Shown: piece by piece, positions 39,857-53,258 of the stretch
How positions within the stretch are numbered: the stretch's first letter is position 1
How the letters are laid out: each line of letters opens with the position of its first letter
Source of the DNA: Elysia crispata
Lineage: Eukaryota; Mollusca; Gastropoda; Plakobranchidae
DNA length: 64,000 bases
Assembly (NCBI GenBank): GCA_033675545.1
Contig: JAWDGP010004927.1
Span: forward strand, 1,875,001 to 1,939,000
Direction of reading: 5' to 3'
Program-made: the position numbers and the translations under genes
The notes under the pieces: generated by a model
Seen by the model: only the letters and a program-made list of their open reading frames with translations
The model's database searches: none
What the model was told of the DNA's origin: nothing

Positions 39857-42800
39857 CACCTTTCTTGAGTAATTGAAGGCTAATTATATTTTTTCAATAT
39901 CCAATTTTCTAGAAGTTTAGGGCTCTTACACAACACCTAGGAGATCTCTTTGCCTTTTGATTAAAAGTAAAATTTCCCACCTCTTTAAATTTTGACAGAA
40001 TTCCCCATGATAAGTTTTTATGTTAATTTGGTAAGTAAACTGTTGTGGATGTATAGATTGTTTACAGACCTAAAGCAAATCAACACATTTTTTTTCAAAA
40101 TTGATTCTTAACAATAATCAGAAAATAATGCTTAGAAAATTCAAACTGGCATTGATCATTGTTTATTTTGAAACTGATTTTACAGAGCAAGAGGAGATGG
40201 AAGCAATGACTAAAACATATAATCAGGTTGTGATGGATGTAAACAGATCAAGTAGCAGATTCCCTCCTGGTGAGTTAAGGCAGATGACTTAACATTTTGC
40301 ATTGTTTGTTGTTGTTTTTTTCTTTATTTTTTTCTTTCTTTTCAAATTTATTGTAGAAGCTAATTATTGATTAGATCCATAATAGTTCCCTTGCTCAAAG
40401 CTTGATGCTCTCAAATTGATGAAAGATGGCAAAGTTTTACCTTTTAACAATCTAGCAAACCACAAACGACTTAAAATGTGTAAAAATGTGCTTGGGAACT
40501 TAAGATTGGGCTCTTGCAGTTAAAAAATTTTTGCGAGGCTTTTACAGTTTAAGATACTAATAGAACTAGCACATTCTAACAAACTTCAGGAGGAATATCA
40601 CAGTTACAGCATCTGCAAGAGGGCTACCACAATTTAATCAACTTGAAAAAGGCTTTCCCAGTAAAAAAAATTTTTGTTGCTTGAAAAGTTCAAATTGTCA
40701 GTTGAAAGCTAAATGGGTTTTATTAAATAAAAATGGCAATAACTGAATATGAAAAAGCATGCCTCTGATCCTATTTTATTCCCAACAAGTTTACAATACA
40801 TTATTTTCCACTGAACTTTGTATCTTCTGCTGTTTTACATCTTCATTTCTTATTAAATGATAAAGAAGTAAATTTGGTGTTATATATTTTGCCTTATGTA
40901 TTTCCCATCCAATTCCAGGTATTGATGATCAGGTGCGTATGTCGATGAAGGATAAGCTGGTGGATCTCATCATGAGGGTGATGATCCATCACAACGGACA
41001 GCTCAAATATTATCAGGTACTTTGGACCTCTCTCTATCTAGTTTAAAGCAAGGACAATTGTGAGGTGGCCTGCAATTTTCAGGCTCAATGACTAGTTTGA
41101 ACAAATTGTGATTTCCATATTTTTTGAAAGCCCAACCAATTCCCTGCATAAAACAGTTGAAATTTGTAGAATACATTAGTATTTGGTAGAGATATGACCC
41201 AAAACTTAACACAAGGCTGAGGAATGAGAAACTGAGAAAAACATGTTTAAAGTTAGGGAAAGTTTTTATGCATGGTTGCAGTTTTCTTCACAAAAACACC
41301 ATAAAGCATAGTTAAAGTTAGTTTTGGGCTTTAACACTTTTTGACAAGATAAAAAAACGGTTGATGGTTCATAAGAAGCCAAGAAGTGGGAAACTGATTT
41401 TTTATGTTAGAAGCCCAATAGCTCAAAACAGTAATTTCCTACATGAGCCTGAAAATCCTAGGCCACCTCACAATTGTTGAAACTTGAATCATGTTTTTTT
41501 TTGTTTATTTTTTTAGTTTTGTTTGCCCTGGACCTTAGTTTGTATTTCATTTATTGAAATGAATGATTTGTAAAGTCTCATATCAGTCAGTCATCGGTTT
41601 TAGATAAATGTGTGTGTGTATATATATATATATATTACTGTATTTATGTATTTTAGTTCTAAGTTTAAGTCATGATTTTATCAACACAACATAAGGATAT
41701 TTTCTTTAATTTCTGTTTATGTTAGATTTTTGCGTATTTTAATCATAAGTTGTGCCTTGTCATTTAATGAGAATTATAAACATATTATTTTATTATTATT
41801 AAAAAGACTATTTTGTATGTCCACTATTTTTTTGTAGGCCGAGAAATAAATCATTAATGTTTACTTGAATATATCTTAGAAAGAATGCTTGATCATATCA
41901 TTGTATATGTTTCACATATTCAGAACAATTGTTGACCTCGCCACACTGATTCTTCTCACTGAACACACAGCAGTCAAAGCAATAAATGCACTTTACTGAG
42001 GCACATATTTGAGATTATATAAATATTTTTCTCCTTGAGCTTTAGTGTTTGCTGTGAAAAGGGTGCAAAGTAATCTTATAGAATTTTTTCTTTCTTTTTG
42101 ACATGATTCTGATACAGGGCTTTCACGATGTTTGTGTTACATTCCTTCTGTGCATGGATGAAGACATGTCATTCGCCATGGTCAATAAACTTGCCATCGG
42201 ATACATGAGGTAATAACTTATGTCTGATATTTGTTGCAATAAGAATTTTAGTATATTTATGGCATGTTCTATCTCTTCCAGGGCAACAGAAGTCAACAAA
42301 AAGGGAAAAAATTTTAAATTCTCCTCAATGTTATTATATTTCTAATTTGATCAAACAATTATCAAAAAGCGTTTGATATGAATAGTTTTAGCTGAGAAAC
42401 TAGCCCTATAGCCGCACCATGTAAGACAGCACATGGGAACTTTTTTTCCTTCAATAAAATTTTATACCCAACTTTAGGAGATTTTTTAAAATCACAGCAT
42501 GCATTGAAACTGGGCTTCAGGGAATTTTTAAATATGTTGGTAAATTTGTTGGATTAAATGTCCACCAGGTAGATTTTGCAAAGCCATGTATTTGGTAGAG
42601 TCAGTTATTAAAGGCAGAATACTGGTGCAGGCTTTTTTTTTACACGAGTTTGAGTATGAAACTTTTGGTTTGTTATGCTGATTATTCACTCTCGTCATAG
42701 TTATGATTCTAGGACTAGTCTCTTACCCCATTCTGTAGAACTATATTACACTGAAAAATCTCATTCACTCCTACAACTAGAAAGTTCATTACAAAGGTCA

Positions 42801-45800
42801 TCTTGTTCACTACTAAAGCTGTAAAGCTTTATTACTCAGGCTATTCAAATTCACTATTGAAGTCGTAGGGTTTTATTTCACAGGCTATTCTTATTCAATT
42901 CTATTTTTGTAGAGCATATTATACACTCTAATCTGAGAGAAATCAAACTCACCACAAAGAGACTGACTTTGGACTCAAAGTGAATAAAAAGTCAGGACAA
43001 ATTCGGTCATATTCCAGAGCACTATACTCCTGCCTGTAGGTTCTGATTACTAGAAAAGTAGCATTTACTCATAGCATATACTACCTGCAGCCTGATACCC
43101 ATTTTACTGATATATGGCCTAGGGGAAATGTTGAATTCTTTTTCCAAGACAGTTACATGGGCTGCAATCTGCAGCTGCTAAACCACAAGATCAAGGCGAC
43201 AATTTTTTTTTGTCACACATGATAAAGAAAGCATGAATAATTGCAAAATGGCAGTTATTTCCAATTGTAAAACTGTCAACTGCTTCAACACTGCTAAAGT
43301 TGTTTCTACTTTTACTTCTGCTGCCAGTACTATAACTGCTACCATTGGTCTTGATGATGATATTACTGCTCTGCTGCTACTTATTTCCAAGCTGTATTGA
43401 TAAACCTAATTACAGATGAGTGAAATTTTGCCACGTTCTTATTTTTGTTTGCAGAGAATATTTAGATGAGACTATGGAGCGGACATCCCTTCTTCTGAGC
43501 TACATCTACCCCCTAGTGCACCGCTGCAATCCAGAGTTATGTGAGCATATGCAGCGGTAAGACACATCATGCAGTGTTTGTTTTTGCATTATTTTACAAT
43601 ACATCATTTGTCAGCCACCACACTATGAAACAAAAATGGAGGTATGGTCTTTTGGTGCAAGAATTATTTTTTCACTTGATCTTTTAGTCTTTTAATAATG
43701 CTAATTGCAATCTTTCTGAAATTGATATGGTATATTTCAACTGTTTTTCTCTTAGCCTTGGATTATTCTTCTGAGGAACTGGCTAACCAGAGGTTGAGAT
43801 AAGACTTTCTTAAAACTCTTACTTTTGACACAATTTTTTCCATTGTGTTAGTTACTTATAAATAAAGAGTTCTCTGAAAAATTTAAAAAAAAAATTATCA
43901 AGAGTAATGTTGAGGAGTTCGATTCATGCAGACAGTTAACAATTTGGCTACTGTACTGTGATCCACTTTTATACATTTTAAATATGGATTAATGTTTTAT
44001 TGTTTTGGTTTTCCAGTATTATAAGTTTCAAGACAGTTTATAAAGATCTAGGTCTTAAAATGTTGAGTATTACTTTTGGTCCCGCCAATGCTGTCTTTAA
44101 AAGTGAGACTGTTTCATAGTGCTTTTCCACTCTCAAATTTTGTTTGTTGTTTGACAATCATATTGCCACCGCATGAAAATAAATGCAAGCAAAAGTGAAC
44201 ATTTTTGTCAACATTGTTCAGCCATTCCATTTATTTTTTTTTAATGGTTGCTTCAGATTAATACCAATCAAATTTTTTCTACAGAAATGACCTCGGCACA
44301 ATATTTGCACTGTCTTGGGTGATTACCTGGTTTAGTCATGTGCTAGGAGATATAAGACGGATACTCCGTGTCTTTGATTTTTTTCTAGCCTCCCACAGAA
44401 TGATGCCTGTGTACCTCTCTGCTGCTGTGAGTTGAAGTTTATTTTTGTGGGTGTGTGTGGATGGGATACCTTGAAAGCTTTTGTGTATGTGTTTGAAGTG
44501 ATGTCCAAAGTAACAATTTGCTGATTGAAGAGTGTCTGCTGTGTTTTCAATTCAATTAAGTTCAGGTCATTTGTAGGAATATAATTTCTGCATTCATATT
44601 TTATTTGGGATGGAATGTGTATTTTGCACACGTCTGGAAGACAGATCAAGATCCTAAAGAAATTATCAAGACTTTTTATCAAAGTAGCTTTTTTGTTGTT
44701 TTTTTTTGGGGGGGAGGGGCACATAGGATCAAGTACAGGCAGACATTAGAGTTCATTAAATAATAGGCCTCATTTATTCTTTAAGCAGCTTCTTTTTAAA
44801 TCTTCTAGCAAAAAAAAAATAATTATAATAAATTAAACAGGGAAAAAGAGATGAAAAGTTAAGAGATCTATGGGAATAGAGTTTATTACGTGAACTTTAA
44901 AGTACATTTAGAAAATACAAATAGTAGCCAGTGGTGGAACAGCTTTTGATATTTTAAGTTTTGAGGAATCCCATTGTGAAATTTCCAGATTTTCCATAAC
45001 ATCTTGCGTTTATCCAAATAGATGTAGAATCAATTCATTTTTTTTAAAGCAGTACACATTTAAAACCTGTTTTGTATTTTATCTATGATTTAACACATTT
45101 CTTTTACATTTATGTGCAAAAAACTAATTTTGGGGGTTTTGCCTATTTTGTAATCTTAAAAGTATAGAAAGTATTTTTTTTTCAGAGACAAAGGAAATAC
45201 AGATACATTAAAATAAATAAAATTACAAAATAGAAAATACATCATAAAAACCACCTCTGTTCTTAATAGCAATCAACTTTTACCTCACCTATCCTTTGAC
45301 AAACCACACAGCAGAAATTGCTAATTATGATTTGCTGAGCATGAAAACTTTCTTTTCAAGTTAATACAAGGTCTAAAAGTAAATAGGCACACAACTTTAT
45401 AATTACGGGATAAAAAAGAAATAACAAAACTACTATGTGTTTCCTCTCAGAGAAAGAAGACCAAGCATCCAAAATTTTCTGCCATAATATCACTGCTATC
45501 CTTAAGTATGAGAAATAACTAGATGTAGAAAAGGACAGAGATCTATTGATGGCAAAGACATGAGGCAAAAATAATTTTTTTTTATCTCCAGACTATGTCA
45601 CTTTAAGGGCCCATGGATTTTTGGGGATGCAGAGGCTATGTGTCTTACGCTTGTATAGAATTAGATTCTTTTTCCACTTGTTTTCAACCAAGGACACGTT
45701 TTAAGCATTTTGCATTGACCTCTTGTCGTGGTTTTTTGTTATTTTTTTCCCTTGGAACCATTATCCCTCCTGTCTTAGTTTGTCCTACATCGTGAAAGCG

Positions 45801-46562
45801 ACATCTTTGATGCTGGTGATGAGATGGGCTACATTCACAAGTGTCTGTCTGTGATTCCCCCTGATCTCCCGCTAGAGTCCCTGCTAGAGAGAGCAGGCGA
45901 CCTCTTTCTTCAATATCCACCTACAGAGATTAGCCAGGACCCCATGCTAATACGCTTGAACAAGTGAGTGCCTGATGTATCAGACAAGTGCACAATTTTT
46001 GTTTTAAATTCAGATCTCTGTGTTTATATAGAAGAAATATTCCTGCACAAATCATGCTCTCTTACACTCAATATTTGACAGCAAAATACATTTTCACAAA
46101 ATCCATTGTAAAAACCAGCAACACTGAGAGAGAAAGCTATATTTGTCATTTAATTTGCCATTCTATAATGCAATATGATTTCTTTGTTTAAACAGCAAAG
46201 CAATATCATGTTTCTTGAAGTTTTTTATCCAAAGAATATCGTCTCAAATGAGAGCTATTGTTAAATGAAGATATATTTTGTTTATTTATATTTTACATGT
46301 ATATGATCTTTAAAGAAGACATTCTTTTCCCATGCTCGTTCACACCAAACTCAGTCAAGTGTTCGAACACTTCAACCACATCGAGCGGCGAAATGCTAGA
46401 CGGTTAGCACAGCAGCAGGAAGCCAGCCACTTGCGCAGCCGAGTATTTGTGCGAATTACCTTATGGACTGTGACAGCAGTGGTGGGTGTGGCTGTGGCTG
46501 TCCTCTACCACACATACAGCTCAGAGCAGTGGACCGCCATAGGTCCTTGGAACTCTTCGTGA
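35385..46562 (+). CDS. TBC1D20: TBC1 domain family member 20 (Rab GTPase-activating protein), complete, 9 coding exons
   Basis: Coding exons are 35385-36150, 37832-38026, 40186-40269, 40919-41016, 42118-42209, 43455-43556, 44285-44426, 45779-45963 and 46355-46562. All have GT-AG borders and compatible phases, giving 1872 nt or 623 residues. The TBC fold runs from about residue 290 to 545. The arginine finger is in [14 protein letters not shown] (R341), the glutamine finger is YYQG split over exons 4/5 (Q381), and [16 protein letters not shown] follows; these blocks match TBC1D20 closely. A C-terminal hydrophobic segment at about 589-606 preceded by an Arg-rich stretch is the expected ER tail anchor. 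Known family role: GAP for Rab1 and Rab18 in ER-Golgi traffic, lipid droplets and autophagosome maturation. The vertebrate protein is about 400 residues; here exon 1 adds an acidic, Ser-rich, probably disordered 255-residue N-terminus. The start at 35385 has a good Kozak context (aaccATGG). Introns 2 and 4 carry a LINE and a MITE. Confidence 0.93.
38205..38316. repeat. (TA)n microsatellite with a short (GATA) interruption
   Basis: About 110 bases of alternating TA broken once by gatagatagata. It abuts the truncated 5' end of the LINE in TBC1D20 intron 2. Confidence 0.95.
38325..39614 (+). CDS. LINE reverse transcriptase (ORF2 C-terminal part)
   Basis: Reads [17 protein letters not shown] then motif [16 protein letters not shown], motif [14 protein letters not shown] and an intact catalytic YADD (residues 122-125 counted from the Met at 38397). 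A thumb and C-terminal region follows with [19 protein letters not shown] and a typical [14 protein letters not shown] block. It ends at a natural stop. The frame is open from 38325, just after an in-frame TGA that marks the truncation junction. It is a mobile-element protein, not part of TBC1D20. Confidence 0.9.
   Translation, partial: LVLVQVLKHVKSNGFDEVLQSAYKMHHSTETALLKVTSDILDLVDDKNLCLLVLLDLTAAFDTIDHEILLNRLKKSFLVSGTVLTWFESYLTNRFYCVKVRNETSQNLPLKYGVLQGSVLGPVLFTMCTKPLSALIWKHSISYHLYADDTQLYGASDTENIHQLIHTTTHCIQDISSWMNINKLKLNEDKTDIIIFGYSKSINSLPVIKLDLNGHEVLCSKKVKNLGAILDQDMSMFSFVSNLCKNLYFQVRKISSIRKYINHNVAKTLVTTLILSRIDYCNSLLAGLPKQQLQRLQNLQNNAARLITLKRKRDHVTPMLIELHWLNINDRICYKICLFCFKCLNNMVPEYLTGMLRVYTPSRSLRSANDQTILVKPHKNYVAYGKRSFSYVAPTMWNQLPRYIRESDSIETFKRQLKDHLFTTTYSRQ
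38325..39850 (+). mobile_element. 5'-truncated non-LTR retrotransposon (CR1/L2-like) in TBC1D20 intron 2
   Basis: The element begins right after a (TA)n tract and ends in a GCGCTATATAAATGC-type tail followed by (ATT)n, typical of CR1/L2/Crack-like LINEs. It lies in the same orientation as the host gene. The coding part (38325-39614) is uninterrupted and the missing 5' part would hold the endonuclease. Because there is no frameshift or stop in the RT, the insertion is probably fairly young, but it cannot move on its own. Confidence 0.85.
41054..41477. mobile_element. ~424-bp MITE candidate with ~37-bp TIRs in TBC1D20 intron 4
   Basis: The left end ACAATTGTGAGGTGGCCT continues to TTTTCAGGCTCA. 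The right end, reverse-complemented, reads the same with a small internal mismatch run. The element starts 38 bases past the exon 4 donor. No reading frame is present and no target duplication is resolved. Confidence 0.65.
45362..45422 (+). repeat. 62-bp dispersed repeat, copy 2, TBC1D20 intron 7
   Basis: Matches 8847-8908: AAATAGGCACACAACTTTAT plus flanks. Same orientation as copy 1, 36 kb away. Confidence 0.7.
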
Positions 46563-46888
46563 TGAAAGTGTGTTTTACTCTATTTATTTAATTTGGAAGA
46601 TGTAAGGGGGAGGAGCAGGGGGGGGCAAAAGAAAAATTGATAGAGAGGAAGAGGTTTCAATAGTTCAAATCGGACAATAGGAAAAATGGAACCATGTCAG
46701 GTGTGAAATCAAGATAAAAGTAATAGGAAAAAGGATACATCAAAGTATGCATGTTTATAATTTGATTTTGGCAGCAGATAAAGTATGAAAGGTCTTGTGT
46801 ATTTCTAAGAGGTGAATGTTATTTTATTCTGCTCGATAAATGTTGTTTTTATCATGGTTTTGGCAAATGTATAATTAGAGGGCAGAAA

Positions 46889-46894
46889 AATAAA
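46889..46894 (+). terminator. Candidate polyadenylation signal for TBC1D20
   Basis: AATAAA occurs about 330 bases after the TBC1D20 stop codon and is the first canonical hexamer that I noticed downstream on this strand. AT-rich sequence makes chance hexamers common, so the real 3' end could lie further on. Confidence 0.4.
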
Positions 46895-47995
46895 AAACGT
46901 CTAGACACTTTCTTCTTAATTGAAATTGATTTCTTGTCTATTTATTTTAAAAATGTGAACCTAATTTGTTTGGAACATACATTAACATAAATACACAAGT
47001 TTCAAAAATTTTTACGTTGAAGGTCTCATGAATTTTTTTTCACTGAATTTGAATATTTGTTTTTTGTTTTTTTCCACTTTTTTGCCTTTAATAATTTGCT
47101 TTTCATTTTTTCACTCTTTTCAATCAATATACCTAGTTTTTTCTGTCTATCATTTGGAGCATTTTGTACTGTGAGTTATTGTATACTTTTTTAATTATAG
47201 GTTAAATTGAAATTTGTATGCCACCAAATTTCATGTAATTTAAACATGGAGACATTATGGAAGGAAAAAAAAAACAATACTATTATCTTGGAAGTGATAT
47301 TTAGATTTAGATTTGAACCATCAGAAATGATAGTAAATTTCGCACATCTGATTTTCTCCGTATTACTTTCTTCAATATTTAATTTTCAAAAACAAGGAAG
47401 GGTTGAGCAGTCAGTAACATTCCTTAACAAATGCCACATGTCTGTTTTGGGACTGATTTCTTATTGAGGTTAGTATGATAGTGGTGGCAGCACTTCCATG
47501 TTTCATAATTTTCATCTCTTTTTGAAACAAAATGTGTAGATCTTGGTCTAATTATTTGCTAGAAAAAAAAAATTTCCTTAGCATAACATGACTCGGAGGA
47601 ATTTTTTTTTATTAGTTTTTATTTTTAAATTCAGTATTCCTCGATTGCTAAATCTTTAACAATAATGCTTTAACTTGCCAGGGGTTGTTTGCAAAATTTT
47701 TCTCTGTGGTTTACGGTCTTTCACTGCTTGCTTTTTTTATTATTGATCTATGCTCACTCAGCTTGTCTTGTTTTCTTTAACTATTCTTTTGTAATGATCC
47801 CCATTATAACTTTCCTGCATGAACAGTGAAAGCCTCACAGGTTGAGGGGAATGGCAGCCGAGACTTGTACAAGAAATAGCTAAGGATTGCAAGCAATGAG
47901 GAAAAATGAATGATCTTATTCTATGGCAATTCATATAGATATATAAAAGTGATGCAGCTACAATCATTAAAAAAAATGTCATACAAACTAGCATT

Positions 47996-48239
47996 TGTGT
48001 AGCGACATGACAAAATGAGACGTTTTGCGGCAGACTAGTTGGGAGAATGCCATTTTCCTCAAGAAGGCTTGAAATCCTGGCTATTTAAGTGCTTTTACTT
48101 TTGGAACAATGTTATTAAATTAAAAATTAGAAATAAGAGCAGTATAAAAAGCAGAAATTTTAAGCTATCTTTTGGAAGATTATATTAACCCAAAAATTTC
48201 TCTGCTGCAAAACGTCTCATTTTATGGCCCTGCAACACA
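47996..48239. mobile_element. ~244-bp MITE candidate with ~38-bp TIRs downstream of TBC1D20
   Basis: AAAATGAGACGTTTTGCGGC at the left pairs with GCTGCAAAACGTCTCATTTT at the right; outer bases TGTGT and ACACA also pair. It is AT-rich inside with no coding potential. Confidence 0.65.
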
Positions 48240-48610
48240 TTTCTATTATTGTACATTGAGTCTTGATATTCAGCTGTTGCGTCAGTATGGGCTGCAGCTA
48301 AACTGTGTCTCAAAACAGTTTTGAATGCCTTTGATCTGATGGAGAATCTTGTGTTTGTGGGAATTCCCTTTGTATCAGGGCATTCATGAACCGGCAGCTT
48401 AAACAGCTGAGATCATTTGAAGCTCAGAAAGTTTTTTGGGATCTGACCTTTGTTATACTGGACTCTGCAATTTTTAAAATTAAAACGTAGCTGTAAAATG
48501 CTGCCACTGCTAGTCAATGTTTTATGATTTATCAAGTTAAGTATCTTCAGGATTTTCAGAAAAAGCGTATGGTTTTAAAACATCATACTTCATTTAACAA
48601 GTTGATGGTG

Positions 48611-48632
48611 CATGTGTGTGTGTGTGTGTGAA
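48611..48632. repeat. (GT)n microsatellite
   Basis: About 20 bases of GT between the convergent genes. Confidence 0.9.
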
Positions 48633-50754
48633 AGATAAAGAGAGGATGAAATGAGACAGGTAGAGACGTATTACATAAACAAAAGTAATCATTTATAGAC
48701 AATTTAAACAAAGCCATATAATTTTGTTATAAATAGTAAATAAAGATAATCTCCCTACCTCTGTGATATCTTTTTAATGATAGTTATTTATCAGATCTAG
48801 CCCTTGCACTGCCCTGCAATCTTGGAGGCTGATTTCAATGTTCAGGTGTCTTCGGTGGTTTGAAAGATTTTAGTAGGCCTATGTGTGATTGGATGGAATT
48901 GTTTGTTTTAAGAACATAAAATACTTCAGATTCATTGTTAAAATGATGAAGATAAAAACTAGAGAAATGGCTGTAAAATGAAAAAAATTATGAAATAGTG
49001 CACTTTTAGACTAGTCTAACGCCCTTTATAAAGATTTCAGGGCAAGCCATTACCAACCAAAATCCTCTCTTATCTCAAAGATCAGTTGAGTAGAAACAGC
49101 GAGTCACTCAAACTGAATAGAATTTAGAAATCTTTCAGTCTGTAGCTGGTGCTTATTTTACACCTCAGGAAAAAGCCTTCTCCAAAAACTAGGCGTACCA
49201 GACGATCACATAAACCAACCAGGATTTGAACTTTGGACATCTTGATCTGAAAGCCAAATGTCCACCACATAGGCATGTAACAATACTGGTACAAAGATGA
49301 GATATAACCATTATAGAATCTTATCTGATAGCCTCTATAGAGCTTGATGTCTTTCCAATCCTATTTTTGCAGCTTCACTTTGTTCTGAGAAATGTGTTCA
49401 ACTTTGCACATCTTAAAATAGTTTCAGCATTGGTCACACAATGTGTAACTGTAATAATAAGAAAGATATGAACACGGGTAAAATTTGCTGTCTACAATAG
49501 GTTTCAAACTTGAATGTTTGCGTTTCATGAATCTGTATTTAGTACACGCATCACAAACAGAAAATTAAAAGAGTGCGATGGAGGGTTTAACAAGCCGTTT
49601 ACATTTTCTTTTTTTTAACTTTCAGTCGTAACTTTTTTGAGCAAGCACATGTTTTGAAAGAGCAATATAACCAAAATAAAAGAGAGAAATTGACCATGAA
49701 TTATTGATTTCTTATTTCATGATTTTGCCATATGTGATGTTCTTTGTCTGCAGAATGCAATGCATGTATATCTTGGTGCTGTTACTTATCTTCAAACAAG
49801 AATATATATATGTCTTTCTTTAGTTGGGTTTATTATGCATGCACATATTTGATGTTTGCGAGGGACTGGCTTAGGAAATATAGAACTACAGGTAGAACTT
49901 CGTTTGCTTTTATTCATTATGCTCATAAAATATTCTTCCATATTGTCCCTGTCGGAATATTTTCTGTTTTAGCTTTGGTGCAGTGTTTCTTAGTAAAAAT
50001 GTTTGGAAACTGTTTAAATTGGTAGAGTAACTGAAAATTCGATTCAGGGTAGTTTAAAATAAAGGAGAGATCTTTGACTTATAAGGGTTCGTTGATTTAG
50101 AATTAAATTCATCAATTATTAACTATTCATGCTTGGCAAAGATTGCTAGAGAAGTGGTGGTAAGGGTGTTATATGGTGTAAATATTTGTACTGGGGAGCT
50201 CTTTCTCAGACCACGAGTTGCTGCAATAAAATATTTTCAGGCAGATGGACTGACTGCCATTCATGTCCGATGGTGTTTGGTTTTCTTCATTTTGTTTCAA
50301 TTTGTATTCTTTAATAACCAAAGTTATACTTACAAATGCTGTAACTGTTTTGTAAAGCCTCCGATCCACCTGAAAAGTTTGTAAACAGTTTTGCAGACAG
50401 AAAATGCAATGTGTGTGCAGTGATGCATAAATTCAATCAATCAATCGGTAGCCTTGCTCTTTAGTGTAGGCAATCATGACCTTTCATGCATCTCTATCCC
50501 TCGTCCTACATTTAGCCACTTTGTTAGTCCATCCAACATCTTTTCTCACTACCTTTTTCATCGATCATTCCAGTTGTCACAAGATAATTTCAATAAAGGT
50601 AGAAAAAATAAAAGGCACCCCTTTTGATTCAACATTCAAGGAAGCAAAATTTCAAGTTATGAGAAACAAGTGAATATAATAGGGATCAGATATCAACTGC
50701 ACAATAATTCATTCATAAGCTTTAATCCTTGTTGACTTGAAATCCTCTTTTCTC

Positions 50755-50846
50755 AAATATCTACATTGATTAGATATCAGTGTGTTGACCCTACTCACAC
50801 AAATATCTACATTGATTAGATATCAGTGTGTTGACCCTACTCACAC
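50755..50846 (+). repeat. 46-bp tandem duplication
   Basis: AAATATCTACATTGATTAGA begins at 50755 and 50801 and the two units are identical; a ten-base start of a third follows. Intergenic. Confidence 0.9.
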
Positions 50847-52472
50847 AAATATCTTGTGAAATCTCTTAAATTCACTTCCCATGTTTACCCTTTCTCGGTG
50901 ACTGGAGTTGTCAACTTAGCTGGGTCAGGTGCTCTATAACATGAATCATGGGCATGCTAGCAGAAAACCTTGGTGGAGCATTTTGTTTGGCTTTTTTTCT
51001 TTAAATTAAAAAAAGTAAATAACCATTGTAACAGAGCATGAGATGTGGGGAGGTGGGGGAAGGGGGTCAAGATTTTTTTGGAAAGAGAAAAATTGAGTTC
51101 TATTACTAAAAGAAACTTTAGAAAAAGAAACAGTATTGAAGAGAGCTAGAATTGTCATTTAATATATTGTTTATCATCGTTTTTTGGGTTTATCATACCC
51201 ATCATTTTTATTCATTTATTCATTGCAATAGCTGTTTCACAGTAACATTTGCAATGAACGAGATTGAAAATTGCAGTTTATTTATTAATTCTTTTTTTTT
51301 TCTTAAACATAATAATTCTCATAAAACAAAGCAATACAATGAAATAATTCCAAAATGGGAAAAAATGAAAGACATTGCAGTTCATTAATAGAAATTATCA
51401 AAGACTGTATAATTTATAAATCTATGAACAGAATGTTTCTTCAAAATCATTTTAAGAGCAAAAAAGATATCTGCCAATATTGTTGCATTTAAAAGATGAC
51501 TTCAGGCGAGAAATGTTCTTTGTCATATTGAACAGATCTTGGTAAATGAAAACCAAACAATAAAAATTTTCATTCACAAAATTTAAATTAGCTGAGTAAC
51601 AGTGAGTTAACTGTCAAATACATTCACAAATGAGGTATCACAAAAATGCATACATCTCCGATTTCAGAATTTTCCACACTATTTCAACCTTCAGTATTCA
51701 CGTCAAGACTTAACTTTAATACCCATAGACAAACATCACAGTATCAGATGAATACTGGAAGCATTAAAAACTCTAATGAAATATATATTAGCATTCAATA
51801 CAGAGGATAAACTATATTTTGTTCGATCAATGCTTCCATTTTTCAGTAATTCTGCAAAGTTCAGCAATTTTCATTCTCCACTAAAATTCTCTGTTGAAAA
51901 AAAAACAAAAATGCCTATGGTAAAGAAGAGACAAAAAGGTGGATTAGACGCATGCAAGAACAGGAAAGTCTTTTCTCATTGAAAGATAGCATTCCCTGTA
52001 TTGAAAAAATTCTAGAATCTGGATTTATCCTCAATTTTAAATTTTATCCCTCATCCTCTCTGATATAGATAAACAAAGTGTATAGAACTTTGATACCCAT
52101 TTTATGCTTGTTACTAAGAAGCAAGCACTGGGAGGAAAATAGGAATTGTGAGGGGTAGGGGCCAATCCTGACAAGTCAAAGCAGGCATCTTCCTTGCTCA
52201 GCACAAAGCAGTAATGGTGTATACACACACAAACATGGTTCTCCCATGTTGATCAAATGTGGGTGAAATGGTATACCAGATATACTAAATATTTACCAAA
52301 TACCTGTTAAAAAATTGCTCTATTGTCAATATAAAAGTATAGTTATCTGATAATTAATACACCCATTAGTCTAATTAGCATTGTTCTTCTCTACCTTTGA
52401 CAATATGCAAGATAAATAGTAAAGGGTAAAGAGATATGGAGACAAAAGAAGGAAAAAGGGAGAAAAAGATTG

Positions 52473-52672
52473 ACTCTGTGGCGTTTAGACTATTAAATCA
52501 TGGACAATAATAAAGACCAACCCGTGAAGAATGTACACATCCGAGGTTGTGGAAAGAGCTCACCACAAAGGCGTTGAGGAGACTAAGAGCTTGTAAGATT
52601 CACACTTCAGACATATCTCGGCACAGTCGGATGATTTATTAACAATTCAATTAAACCAGAAAACCCAAAGGT
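52473..52672 (+). repeat. ~200-bp dispersed repeat, copy 1 (inverted relative to 56891-57085)
   Basis: Shares GCGTTTAGACTATTAAATCA, then GAGCTCACCACAAAGGCG and AAACCCAAAGGTTTATC with the reverse complement of 56891-57085, at roughly 85% identity by eye. It lies between the genes, directly beside the long (CT)n tract. Confidence 0.8.
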
Positions 52673-52682
52673 TTATCTTATG

Positions 52683-52943
<261 letters not shown>

Positions 52944-53171
52944 ATCTCTCCTTTTGTCTTCATCCTTCCCAATTTTTTTACATGTATTATTATTATGAAT
53001 ACAATATTTTCTTAAGATTATTTTCATTACTATTATTAAACTATTTATTTATTCCGATCTTAATTTGACGCATTTTTTCTGAATTTCCTTTTACAATCTG
53101 CTTGTGAAACTCTGTATGCTTCTGGATCTTATGTTTGTATCTGATGAGGTATACTAATAAAAGCTTACTTT

Positions 53172-53177
53172 TTTATT
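53172..53177 (-). terminator. Candidate polyadenylation signal for FBXO15
   Basis: AATAAA on the minus strand (tttatt on plus) lies about 80 bases past the FBXO15 stop codon. The spacing is typical of a short 3' UTR, but only a hexamer match supports it. Confidence 0.45.
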
Positions 53178-53258
53178 GATTGGTATTTTTAGAGCTTCAC
53201 TTTAATTTTTTTCTGTATTTTTTTTTCATACTGCCTTAAAACTTCAGAAGAAGCCAAT

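Larger units (their letters stand above)
46563..52472. other. Intergenic region and 3' UTR between convergent TBC1D20 and FBXO15
   Basis: Holds the candidate TBC1D20 poly(A) signal, a MITE, a 46-bp duplication and (GT)n. Frames at 49744-50384 lack motifs and splice context and are not called. Confidence 0.55.

Noticed and set aside
49744..50384. Two adjacent plus-strand frames of 93 and 83 codons after TBC1D20
   Set aside because: No domain, no exon borders, and codon content like the AT-rich background; possibly 3' UTR.
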